Shown here: one piece after another, positions 21,060 through 30,660 of the stretch
Layout of the letters: every line of letters starts with the position of its first letter
Position numbering within the stretch: the first letter of the stretch is position 1
NCBI GenBank assembly: GCA_015680685.1
Contig: MNCI01035130.1
Coordinates: 223,112 to 287,111, forward strand
Source of the DNA: Gnetum montanum
Lineage: Eukaryota > Streptophyta > Gnetopsida > Gnetales > Gnetaceae
Length of the DNA: 64,000 bases
Reading direction: 5' to 3'
The notes under the pieces: model-generated
What the model was told of the DNA's origin: nothing
Databases searched by the model: none
The model's input: only the letters and a program-made list of their open reading frames with translations
Position numbers and translations under genes: made by a program

Positions 21060-21670
21060 TGGATGAACGCATCAATAGCCTAAACCCTGTACCATCTGAT
21101 TTTGAAGCAACTTTACATTTTGATGGCACTTTAACTACGGAAGGTGGTAGTGCCATCGTAGTTATTACACTTCTCTCTAGGGAAATTTGACCCTTCATCT
21201 ATCGCTTTACATTCCTTTGTACGAACAACGTAGCTGAGTATGAAGGACTCCTTAGGGGCCTTCTAGTAGCTCAAGAGCGAAAGATCCAACATTTGGTAGT
21301 CCAGGGTAACTCACAATTAGTTGTCATCCTTACAAGGCTTCACATTTACAACCTTATTGTGACTTTGCCAAGAATTTGCTAAAACAGTTTACAACATTAG
21401 ACATTCAACACGTGCATCGCAACGAAAACACTATGGCAGATGCACAAGCCATGTTAGCATTAAATGTGCCATCGCACCTATTTACAACTTTGCCCACATC
21501 GATAATAAAATGCATAGATCCTATTATTCAAGTGACACAAATTACATCTGTAAGTGCAACAGATATCCAAGAATGGTATGCCAACATTAAAGTTTACCTT
21601 CAACACGACGAACCCCCACACGACTTGACATCCGCTCAAAAGGATGTAATATGAAAGTGAGCCCAATAGT
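21060..21670 (+). pseudogene. Second, archaeal-type RNase H (aRNH), copy A
   Basis: The frame from about 21095 reads LHFDGTLTTEGGSAIVVI with the first catalytic Asp, then FLCTNNVAEYEGLLRGLLVA with the catalytic Glu in AEYE, then LVVQGNSQLVV, where the usual Gly-Asp-Ser has Asn for Asp. After a shift near 21370 it continues as DIQHVHRNENTMADAQAML with the last conserved Asp. This layout is that of the additional archaeal-type RNase H found in Tat-lineage elements. It ends near 21654 before the integrase. Confidence 0.88.
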
Positions 21671-21699
21671 ATGTTCTCATAGGAGATAACACCTTATGC

Positions 21700-22815
21700 A
21701 AACGCTCCTTTGATAGGATATTACTAACTTGCATTGGTGGGGAAGAAGCAAAAAAAATTGTTAACGAAGTCGATGAGGAACTATGTGGAGGGCACATAGC
21801 CCCTAGGGCTATGTCAGCAAAAATCAGATGCCTAAGGTACTATTGGCCTTACATCAAACGAGATTACCTTGCCAAAGTTAGGACATGTGATGTATGTTAA
21901 TGCTATGCAAACCTTATACATGTATCACCCACTAAAATTACATCCTACACAAATTACATGGCCATTCCAATGTTGAGGACTAGATATCATAGGACTCATC
22001 ATGCCCAAGTCTTTTGTAGGACATAGCTTCATTATCACTACAACTGAATATTTCATAAAGTGGGTAGAGGCTATTCCCCTAAGAAAAACTACATCTCAAC
22101 ATGTTTTCCACTTGATTTTGTATAACATAGTTACAAGGTTTGGTCTTCCCATGACTATTGTGATAGACAATGGGCCATAATTTAGTAGTGCAGAAACCAA
22201 AACCTTTTGCGACAACCTTGGGATCAAATAATCTTTTTCATCACCATACTACCCACAAGCAAATGATCAAGTAGAGGCAACAAACAAACCCATCATTAAC
22301 CTTTTCAAAAAGATGCTTAGCAGTAGCAAAAGGCACTGGCATGAGCAAATCCTCTACATGTTGTGGGCTTACCATACAACATGCTGAATGGCTATAGGTA
22401 AGACTTTATACAGCCTCATTTACAGATCTGAAGCAGTGTTACCTCTTGAATTGTAGGTTCCATCACTTTGGATGATCCTCTTAAACATTATGGATAAAAC
22501 TTAAAACAACGAGTCAAGGATCATTGATCTTGACTTCGTAGAGGAGGAGCGTGCCCGAACACTTGGTTGCATTGAATGGTACTAAGATAAACAACAGCAA
22601 AAGCATCATTGCAACCTACAGCAACAACCAATCAAAAAAGGAGACCTAGTTCTCAAGGATGTTTGTGAACCTATAAACAAATTCTTAGCCAACTAGGAAG
22701 GCCCTTTCATAGTCATAAAAGCCTATGAGAATGGGGCGTTCAACTGGCTAATATGGATGGTAACAAGTTCACAAATTCGGTTAACCACTTGTACCTCAAG
22801 CCATACTACATTTGA
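21700..22815 (+). pseudogene. Integrase, Tat lineage (copy A)
   Basis: The zinc module reads ELCGGHIAPRAMSAKIRCL (one His now Cys-Gly-Gly-His), then RYYWPYIKRD and TCDVC. The catalytic core shows GLDIIGLIMPKSF (Asp), TIVIDNGP and FSSAET (Asp), and DQVEATNKPIINLF (Glu). The C-terminal end reads GPFIVIKAYENGAF and ends YLKPYYI with the natural stop at 22813-22815. Stops at Gln and Trp positions and a few shifts disable it. Array 2 follows 35 bases after the stop. Confidence 0.88.
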
Positions 22816-22849
22816 CTCAAAGGACTACATCAGATACAAAGCAAGGTAA

Positions 22850-23135
22850 CTAGATCATCTGCTATGATGTAAAACTAGCAAAAAACATCTGCTATGACAT
22901 AAAACTGGCACAGATAGTTTGCTATGACTATAAACTAGCACAACACATCCTTGGGCTACGACATAAAACTGGCACCCACAGCATGGTCTGCTATGACCTT
23001 AAACTAGCCATCCATAGTCTGTTATGATGTTAAACTAGCACAGCGGTCTACTACGACCTTAAACTAGTACATCACGATCTGCTAGAACTTTAAACTAGCA
23101 CATCTAATGGTCTACCAAAACCTTAAACTGGGTTT
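22850..23135 (+). repeat. Tandem array 2: about nine short units after integrase
   Basis: Units of about 27-40 bp follow the theme GGTCTGCTATGACCTTAAAC then TAGCACA. The core 'CTATGAC..TAAACTAGCA' is the same as in array 1, but the spacer between cores is shorter and different. The array starts just after the pol stop codon. Hypervariable tandem repeats in the 3' UTR are known in Ogre-like elements. Confidence 0.85.
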
Positions 23136-24543
23136 GCAATGCAGTGCCTCCTAGCTCACATCCACAACCCTACAAACAAGCAAGCATGCACACTTTAAAA
23201 CTTTTGGACAACACAAGGTGGGATGCTACAATTTTAGAATGTTATTCACATTGCTAAGGAAACATTCTCTGGAACACATGCAGCATCGCCACCTTTAGCA
23301 TCTTGCTGATCTTCCAGAGATGTCACTTGCTAAGCTTACTGCTACCACAGCCACTGATCCTAGCAGTAGCTCCAATTGTCAACACCTGTTGCTAGAGTCC
23401 CAACACTATTGTGGACCAGCCACAAGGTTGCCATCCTCCATCCCTCACCATCGTCCAAGTCCAAGAGACGTTCAGCTGTTAGGTTCCTCACCTTGCAACT
23501 AGACTTCATGATGTTTACCTTGGGCGAGGAATCCTGAGCACCTACATCACCACTATTCCTAGCCTCTTCGGTGTAAACCTTTCTGGCATGCCATTGCCAG
23601 AATCTATGTTGGCCTTCCTACTTTGAACATCGCACACTTTAGTGACAACACTTGCCAGTCTAGTGGTGTCCAAAGCAAGCAGGACTTTGCCTTCACTTCA
23701 CTCAATGTTTGCTTTTTTTTTTTGTTTTCTTTCTATTGTGTTTGTAGGATACAAGCCAAGATTCTTCAAAGATGCATTTCACCACAAGAGCAAGACATGA
23801 CATCATTTCGAAGTAATTTCTCTAATTAGCTTAGCTACTTGGGAGTGCACACCCTATTCTCCCTTTCAGTCGGTTTAACCTCCATTCCTTATACTTGCAA
23901 TTTTCCATATCCCCTTTCATAAGCTTTCCCAATGCACATAAAGCCCCTTCACATGCCCAACCCTCAAGTCCATGATGGGCATAACGCAACTCACCCCATG
24001 GGAAGCATCTATAGGTAGGTCAAAGCCCAACATGAATGAAACACAACTCATCTTAGGGAGGAAACATTTATCTTGCAACAACAAGTTGCTTGCAAGTGAA
24101 CATGGGTGTACAATGAAGGAAAAGCATAAAAATGCAAAAGGAGTAGAAAAGCTCAAAAGAAATGAAGGTGCTTAAAATAAATGGCACAATGTGCTACTTA
24201 ACAATTGCTTCGACCATAAATCGACCATATCTAACCATTCCAGTGAGAGGTCAAAGGCCAAAAAAGAAAGACATCCATGTGTGCTGACTTCCTCATAAGC
24301 ACTCCAACGAGGGATCACGCTATGGCAACATTTTTTCAAAGCATTGCACTTACACTCATTTCTTCCCTGAACCTATTTCCTTAACTCCATCCCTTACCCC
24401 CTATTCTACATAACTCTCCTAGTACTCTCAAACGAATCGAAGTGTCATCTGAGCAGACATTGAAAAATGATGTTGGTGTCTGGTCCTTCATGGTGTTTTG
24501 TATTCTTTATCGATGTCTCTTGCTTAGATCCTCTAGATGTTAA
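23136..24543 (+). other. 3' UTR of Tat copy A
   Basis: No known domain is present. The stretch is GC-richer than average and has open frames at 23320-23502 and 23623-23829. Near 23710-23750 a T-rich tract ends in TTTGTAG, a strong acceptor-like site followed by GATACAAGCC. The frame around it reads a hydrophobic run (FFFLFSFYCVC) that is probably just the pyrimidine tract translated. A spliced 3' ORF is possible but unproven. Confidence 0.4.
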
Positions 24544-24557
24544 TAAAGAGGGGCCAT
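24544..24557 (+). other. Polypurine tract of Tat copy A
   Basis: The sequence TAAAGAGGGGCCAT immediately precedes the LTR start TGAAACACC. A purine run at this place is expected for plus-strand priming and marks the following LTR as a 3' LTR. Confidence 0.7.
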
Positions 24558-26737
24558 TGAAACACCATAAATGTTAGGATTCTCTTGATTCAACAATCCT
24601 AAAATTTGGGCAAAGGTCACCACAAGCATGGTGTCACATTAGACCGTGCAGACAATACCCTCTGCGGCATAGTCAATGTAGCACCCAACCACAAGGCTAG
24701 TTTGCATGAAAGAGGCACTAAGGCTAGACCACACAGTCCAAAAAATTTTCTATTGCCTAGGCTAAAACACTTGCTACACTCTTTGGCTTGCCCAGCTGGA
24801 CACTTGACCCGACTGATAATCTACCAAAGGACCATACTAGGAGCTGTCGAAAGTGTTCAAGATGAGTGAAATAGTTTAGCAGTTTTTCTAACTACAGGAA
24901 CCTGCTATGCTGCATAGTGTAGCAAGCCTTGAGGAGACTGAACGGGTGCAAAAGATGCAGATTGACAACAACTCAGCCCTCCAAGGCAGCCCTACTTCAT
25001 CCTAGATGCATGAGTAACATGACACAACAAAATGTGGCAAGTTTTGTCAGAAATTATTGCAATTTGAGCACTACGCTATGCTACACTACAGATCATAGCA
25101 CAACATAGGGAAAATGTACTCTGACAGTACTCCTACTCATATGGCTCTAATGGAATAATCACATTTACCCATGCTTCAACCATCAAAAATAGGTTTGCTC
25201 TATTGACACACCAGGACTTGACTAACATCCCATGACAAAATGTTTGCAAGATTGAGTTAGAATCCAAGCTAAACTAGGTGCTACACTACACAACGTAGCA
25301 CAATGTAGCAAGGATAGAACATACAAAGGCCCTCTGCTAAGTGGTTCCAACAAAAGGATTACACTTGGTCACACTTTGGCCTCCAAAACTACCTATTCTA
25401 CTTAGCCTCAAGCAAAGTTTCTTGACAAAGCATTACAAATTAATGAGGATGCATGTCACATTGGTTGCTACGCTATACTATGTTATGTAGCATAGCATAG
25501 CATAGTGTAGTAAGGAAACAAAGCACAAAAGTGTTCCAAGGATGAATTCAGTAGGTCCCAAGACCTTTCAGCATAAAAGAAAGGGTTGCAATTACTTTCC
25601 TAGCTAGGCCTTAAATAGGTATTCTGAGCTTTCAGATGAGATTTCTTTCAAGACTAGTGACTATGCTACGCAATGTAGCACAACATGGTATATGAATGTT
25701 TACACTACTCCAATACACTGGGTAGCGTAAATAGTGTAACACCTACATGGAAGTCCCAAGATATCTTCGGTTAGCTCTAGAACTTGTTGACAATGGTTAC
25801 TCTTGTCCCAACATATATTCAATAGAAAAAATTAGTGAGTTTGCTTTATTTTGCACCCCCTTGACTATCCCCTAACGTTGTCCCTATGCTTGACCCTACT
25901 CGCAAGAGTAGGGAAGACATAGTCCTGGAGCACAGGCTCCACTTTGCATTCATTGTTGGCATCTTTCGTTATAACAAATGTGGCAATTCAATGGATTCTA
26001 GCACATGAAATTTCAGCAGTATGATCATAGCATAACAGGTTTTACATCCAGCATTACATAATTGCATGAAATAGTCATGTTTGCACTCTATGGGACCGAG
26101 GACACATGGCATCCAAACCATGTTTTTCTCCCACTCCTGGCCCTATAAATACCTCAGCAAACAATGTTCAAAGGGCTGGCTTTTGGACTCATCTTCTCTA
26201 TGGTTGGCTTTAGGCATTTTTAGTGTGGTTGGCTTTTGAGCATGTTTGGCATTCTGGCATTTTGGTTTCTTGGAAATTAACTTTGGCAAGCATATTGGGA
26301 AGTAGAAGGACCCTGTTAGTAAGCTGTTGATAGCAGTTCAAGGAGTTGTGACCATACTGCTTCGTTGTAAGCTGTGCCTGTCCACACTGCCCCTCTGTTG
26401 TGCATCGCCTTCAATCAAGCAAAGATTAGATCCCTCGATCTTGGGGCGGTGCACTTTCTCACTCAAACCTATTTTATTTTTGTTTTGCTATTTTCATATT
26501 TTGCATTATTTTTCATCATTTTACATTTGATGCTTATTGCTTAGCTTGCACATAACGTCTTTAAAATGATTATTTACGAAAGGTTATTGTACATCGATTA
26601 AGTCCTTGTTTGATTGACCAAACGATTCAGGGCATCCCGTTTCCATTTACCCTAACACAACCCTCACACGGATCTAGGGTTAGGCTATTTGCCCAGTGAC
26701 CTCTCGGTGTTCCAGCCACTGACGTTTTTGGTTACCA
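24558..26737 (+). repeat. 3' LTR of Tat copy A (about 2.18 kb)
   Basis: It begins TGAAACACCATAAA and ends GGTTACCA, and aligns along its whole length with 59356-61352. U3 contains five or six imperfect palindromes built of GCTATGCTAC...GTAGCATAGC, about 150-210 bases apart. A TATA box lies at 26144 (CTATAAATACC). U5 includes AAGTCCTTGTTTGATTGACC, which is shared by all LTRs of this family in the window. Confidence 0.88.
26144..26152 (+). promoter_or_regulatory. LTR TATA box, copy A
   Basis: TATAAATAC lies in the context GGCCCTATAAATACCTCAGC, matching position and context of the boxes at 60771 and 50759. It would direct the transcript start about 30 bases downstream, within the LTR. Confidence 0.7.
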
Positions 26738-28040
26738 TAGAAGGGTCCTTTCTTGACCTTCATCAGCTAATCAAGGATAGTATCAAGATTCAAGTTATAT
26801 TTTAAGTAGTTAATGAATGGCAAAATTAGATCTTCCAAAGAGGATATTGATCCTTTTAGCAAGGCATGATGCTACTCAAGGACCTTTACCATAATGGGAT
26901 AAAGGGAAAATTCTTGTTATAGTATGCATCCAAGCTTGCAGTAACAAGCACTCAGATTGGAAGCTTATGAGGTGAAAGTTAGGATATGGGGATACCAAGG
27001 AGGAGAGTTGGAGGTAGGACCATAGGACTAATAGGATCATCCTAATAGAAATCCATGATTTTTATAGTCTTCATAACTCTTCTATTAGATCTTGGATCAT
27101 TTGGAAAGCTTGATCTAGCCCTTGCGATGCCTCCATCAATTGTGGGGTATGCACAACATGTTGTGGTGTATGTTGGAAGGCTTTTGGTCTCATGATAGGT
27201 TGTTGTCATAGTGCTAGATGGGCTAAATAACGAAAAAGATGTTTGTGTTAGTATCTAGGGCACGAATTGGACAAAAGGGGTATGTGACCTTTGGGTTACT
27301 TGAGGTTTCATGGTGGGGTCTATTTGTGTGGTAAGAGCCACCAATGATTGTAGCACAAACTAAGGCTATATGGCAAAAGACATGGGGAAGTGAAAGGTTG
27401 TAGGCTATGGCATCAATTCTGTTTGGTATGTTGCAATGATCGGCATGGGCCCAAACATTTTAGTTAGGAAGGGGTTGAGGATTGGAATATTTATCACATG
27501 GAAGAGGTGAGGAAGGTGGGGGGGGGGGGGGGGGGGTGGGGGGTGGTGGCACTGGAGGTATCCCTTGTGGCCTTTCAAGTTGATTGTTGAAAGAGCCCAT
27601 CCATGCAGTTCTCATGTTTAGATTCTACCTTGATCTCATCTTGTTTTTCCTACAACTCATCCAAGCTAGCATTTCCATCTTCCTCATCCATCTTAATTAA
27701 TTAATATAGGATGTATGCATAAGTTTTGGTAAGGGGTATCTAGTCATATGATGAAGGAATGTGTTTCTTCCCATCATGGTGTATGAGCTCATACTCCTTC
27801 TTAGCTTTTGCATTCATCCTCAAAATCAGCATGCCAGCCTAAATCTTAGTACAAATGAAATTATAATAATCTTCATTTAAGATTGAGAACTTAGGACTTC
27901 ATACCTAAGTCTTAGGGATTGCCTATATTCAACCACAACTTGGTTCAGGGGATCATACATCCTTATAGCTTATTGGCTGGACCTAGTATCGATGAAGTCG
28001 AAGGGCAAGATGGTTGATTTTTAGAACAACATGTTGGTAA
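26738..28040 (-). pseudogene. Tat-type gag remnant (copy E), cut by insertion of copy A
   Basis: On the minus strand, near 26860-26770, the frame reads GSISSLEDLILPFINYLKYN and LMKVKKGPF. This matches the gag of copy D (59113-59304) and copy C (62943-63251). Farther upstream on the minus strand (27900-27600) lies the N-terminal gag region, with AKKEYELIHHDGKKHIP resembling copy C's N-terminal block. Between them is a Pro-rich linker encoded by the G-run at 27518. The gag frame stops being readable at 26738, exactly where the copy A LTR begins. Many stops are present. Confidence 0.7.
27518..27536 (+). repeat. Homopolymer run of 19 G
   Basis: A run of 19 G is followed by T, six G, T and more G-rich bases up to about 27550. 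On the minus strand it codes a Pro-rich linker of the gag remnant. It could form a G-quadruplex and is a likely site of sequencing length error. Confidence 0.9.
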
Positions 28041-28185
28041 CATCAAAGGTTTGGCTAAACAAAAATGTTTAATTAATAAAGAAAATAAGAATTCTAGCAA
28101 ATGAAATTTTCAAAATGCTAAAAGAGATATGGTTGTCAAATCTTGCAAACTATAATGTGTAGGTGTTTTTCAAAGGGGGTATACT

Positions 28186-28754
28186 TGTAAGAGATGTCTT
28201 AGGATAGAGGTTCTTTTGGACTCTCCCCATGGTTTGGAAATCATGGAACACTCTGAGGTTCCATTAAGTGATACTCAACTATTGGAAAATCCATCTCAAC
28301 TTAGCTATACCAAGCTAGTAGTAGGACTCCCTCTTGTTGCATCCTTTTCTAAGTTCTCTTCATACTATCCTTACTTGGAAAACTAAATGGATTTGATTCT
28401 ATGGTGGTCATAGATATGTAGAAAACCAAGATTAGATAGTCCTAGTGTGGTGCCTTATCAAACCTTGTACTAGATCATGAGTGGTTTGGGGGTGAGGCAT
28501 CCCTCACATTGTCACCCTTTTCATCGATGATGTCTATAGGGTTGCTTGTCTACTTGTTTGGTAAGTCCTCATTTAGAGTTTAGAGGTTCTCCTTGAGGTG
28601 TATTCTCTTATTAAGAAGTTTTTGTATCACTCACTCACTTCCAAGGATTACTTGCTTGTTTAGAGGCATATTTCCTAGGTCTTCTATCCTAGATCCATAT
28701 GATCTAAGTGAATTCCTTGGGGTGCCAAAAAAACATCGAGGCAACATTATTACA
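28186..28754 (+). repeat. 5' LTR of the LARD-like element
   Basis: It starts TGTAAGAGATGTCTTAGG, ends AACATTATTACA, and is about 569 bp long. The alignment with the right LTR is continuous, with scattered substitutions and small indels. I see no clear TATA box. Confidence 0.85.
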
Positions 28755-28756
28755 GG

Positions 28757-28767
28757 TGGTATAAGAG
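28757..28767 (+). other. Primer binding site, tRNA-Met-like
   Basis: TGGTATAAGAG lies two bases after the 5' LTR end. The standard plant initiator tRNA-Met site is TGGTATCAGAG, so one base differs. This site is typical of Ty1/copia elements and of small non-autonomous relatives. Confidence 0.75.
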
Positions 28768-30213
28768 AATTCTTGTAATCATGTTGTGATAAGCATGTAC
28801 CCTTTGGTAGTGCTATACCATCGAGGTTCCATGTTTATAATCCTTCACACTATATATTCTAGTGATATAGGATCATATCCTTATGTATTCTTTGAACAGT
28901 TACCTTATGGTAAGACTCTTAAGCTTTTTCATTATGGGGCTAATGCTATGGTGTGAACAACTAATGTATGCTATTCTTCTAAATGATGTATATGATTATG
29001 TTACGGTGTTGTCCTCCACTAATTCACTTGTGGTTGGACTACTCTAATTTGACAAATTGTTGTTGCTAAAGGAGCTTTCATCTCTAGTCTCTAGTGGTAA
29101 TCTAGGATGAATTAAACCTAGTCTCCACTTTGGTCTCCACCTAGATGACATGTATTGATATGGCATTGATTGGATTATGCAAGATGTGGTATCCTTACAC
29201 TCTTGGACATTGTAGATATAGTGAGTGGAGGAATTACAAATTAGAACATGTTGTTTCACAAGTACCTTGGGATGGAGGACCTTTAGACATGTGCTATTGG
29301 TAAGCCTTGTTTTGGGTGGATCAAGATCATCATCAGTGGACATTGTACATTCATGTTTGTGATTGTATATTTTCCTAGTTGTGTAGCCTTATCTCTTCTT
29401 GGCTACATTTTCAAATTCCACATGCATGTCTCTCTTTCCATGTCTATCATGCATAATGCAAGGCTTTGTGCTCTATGTTCTGTGATGAATCATTGTTGGG
29501 ATTGCTGAGGATGCATTTTGAGGCCATGTGTGGCATCCAAAAATTGAATTATTGTGGTCCTTATTTTGATAACCTTTTATGCTTTAAGCATGATGGTCTT
29601 TGTTGTTGATTTTTCAGGTGTTGCATTTTCCTAGTTTGAGCTAGTTGTGTTACCCTTGGTTTTGTGGTATCACTTCTTTGATTGATGACATTTATTTGGG
29701 CATTTTGTTTTGGAGATCTTCTAGAGAAAATCATCCTATTGTTGGTTCTTCTTGAGACCTCACCTCTTTTGATGAGAGTCTTCCCTTGTGGATGCATCCT
29801 ATCTATTGTTGCTCTTTGTAGCAAGAAGTGAAGCTCTGTTGAGATCTATTATTTTCTATACCCTGGTCTCCCTCATTATGTTTTGAGTTGAGATAATGAT
29901 CTTCTAGTGCCCAAGCCTCTTCTAAATTTGTTAAGATTTTTATTCTGGTGGAAACCAATGTCAATGGTTGGGAATGATTGTTGTATGTGAATCTTTGGAA
30001 TTTTCAGAGTGTTTTAGTTCATTCTCTCTTGGTGTGCCTCATGAAATGTTCTGTTATGTGAGTGTATCTAGTTGAACCATCATGTTTTGCATGATTGATA
30101 TTTATGAATGCTATTGAGGTCTTGCTCTCTATGCTGTTGTGAGACTGATATCTCTCTATTGTGTGATCATGCTTGATGGTTGTATATGAGGCTAATGTGT
30201 TGATCATGTTCTT
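28768..30213 (+). other. Interior of LARD-like element, left part, no supported gene
   Basis: The interior is T-rich on the plus strand. Long open frames on the minus strand (29044-29343, 29561-29824, 30019-30330) have no recognisable motif and are likely a by-product of base composition. No gag-like zinc knuckle or capsid motif is seen. Confidence 0.4.
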
Positions 30214-30660
30214 GCTGGCTCCTTTGTTTCCAAGTGGTTGTCTCAATCTTGTAGGCAGCATAGGTACAAAGATGTAGCTAGTGGTGACCTTAATAGATTC
30301 TATGAGCACTATATTTGTGGGAAGATACATTCCCTTGAGGCCTTCATGAATTGGTTACATGGTCTTGGAATCCCTACATTTCGTTGTGAATTTACCAATA
30401 CCATTACTATTGTATAATAGTCGGTACATCATGATTTGTTTACCTCTTAGTGTTGGGTGCGCACTACTAGAGGATGGTGGTCCATCATAGATCCTATGGA
30501 TATTGGGTTAGTAGATGACTTGGCATAGTATCCTTGGCCATTGCAAATACTAATGACCTAGCAGTGGTTAAATGCTTTGAAATCTTACTATGGTAGGTGG
30601 TGGATTCTTAGTTGGGGGCATCCTATGTTCAATCGTTGTGTTCATGTCCTAGTTTGTTTT
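30214..30660 (+). pseudogene. Unrecognised coding remnant inside LARD-like element
   Basis: One plus-strand frame stays readable for about 145 codons with five stops. It includes SFVSKWLSQSCRQHRYKDV, RFYEHYICGKIHSLEAFMNW, LHGLGIPTFRCEF and SYYGRWWILSWGHPMFNR. It is rich in Trp, Tyr, His and Cys, unlike the T-rich noncoding surroundings. I do not recognise a family. It may be the remains of an unusual element protein or of a captured host gene. Confidence 0.35.

Larger units (their letters stand above)
18725..26737 (+). mobile_element. Tat/Ogre-type Ty3/gypsy element, copy A (5' part missing or altered)
   Basis: Order on the plus strand: tandem array, acceptor-like sites, RT, RNase H, archaeal-type RNase H, integrase, second array, 3' UTR, polypurine tract, 3' LTR. 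Two RNase H domains, RT with NAGATYQ and YVDD, and integrase directly after the second RNase H are the known signature of the Tat lineage. No gag, protease or 5' LTR lies upstream; the antisense gene at 16440-18590 stands there instead. The 3' LTR matches the LTR at 59356-61352. The 3' LTR end at 26737 abuts an antisense gag fragment, which shows insertion into another copy of the same family. Confidence 0.85.

Noticed and set aside
22850-23135. CRISPR-like repeat-spacer array
   Set aside because: The repeats are degenerate, spacing is uneven, and the context is a plant retrotransposon 3' UTR with no cas genes.
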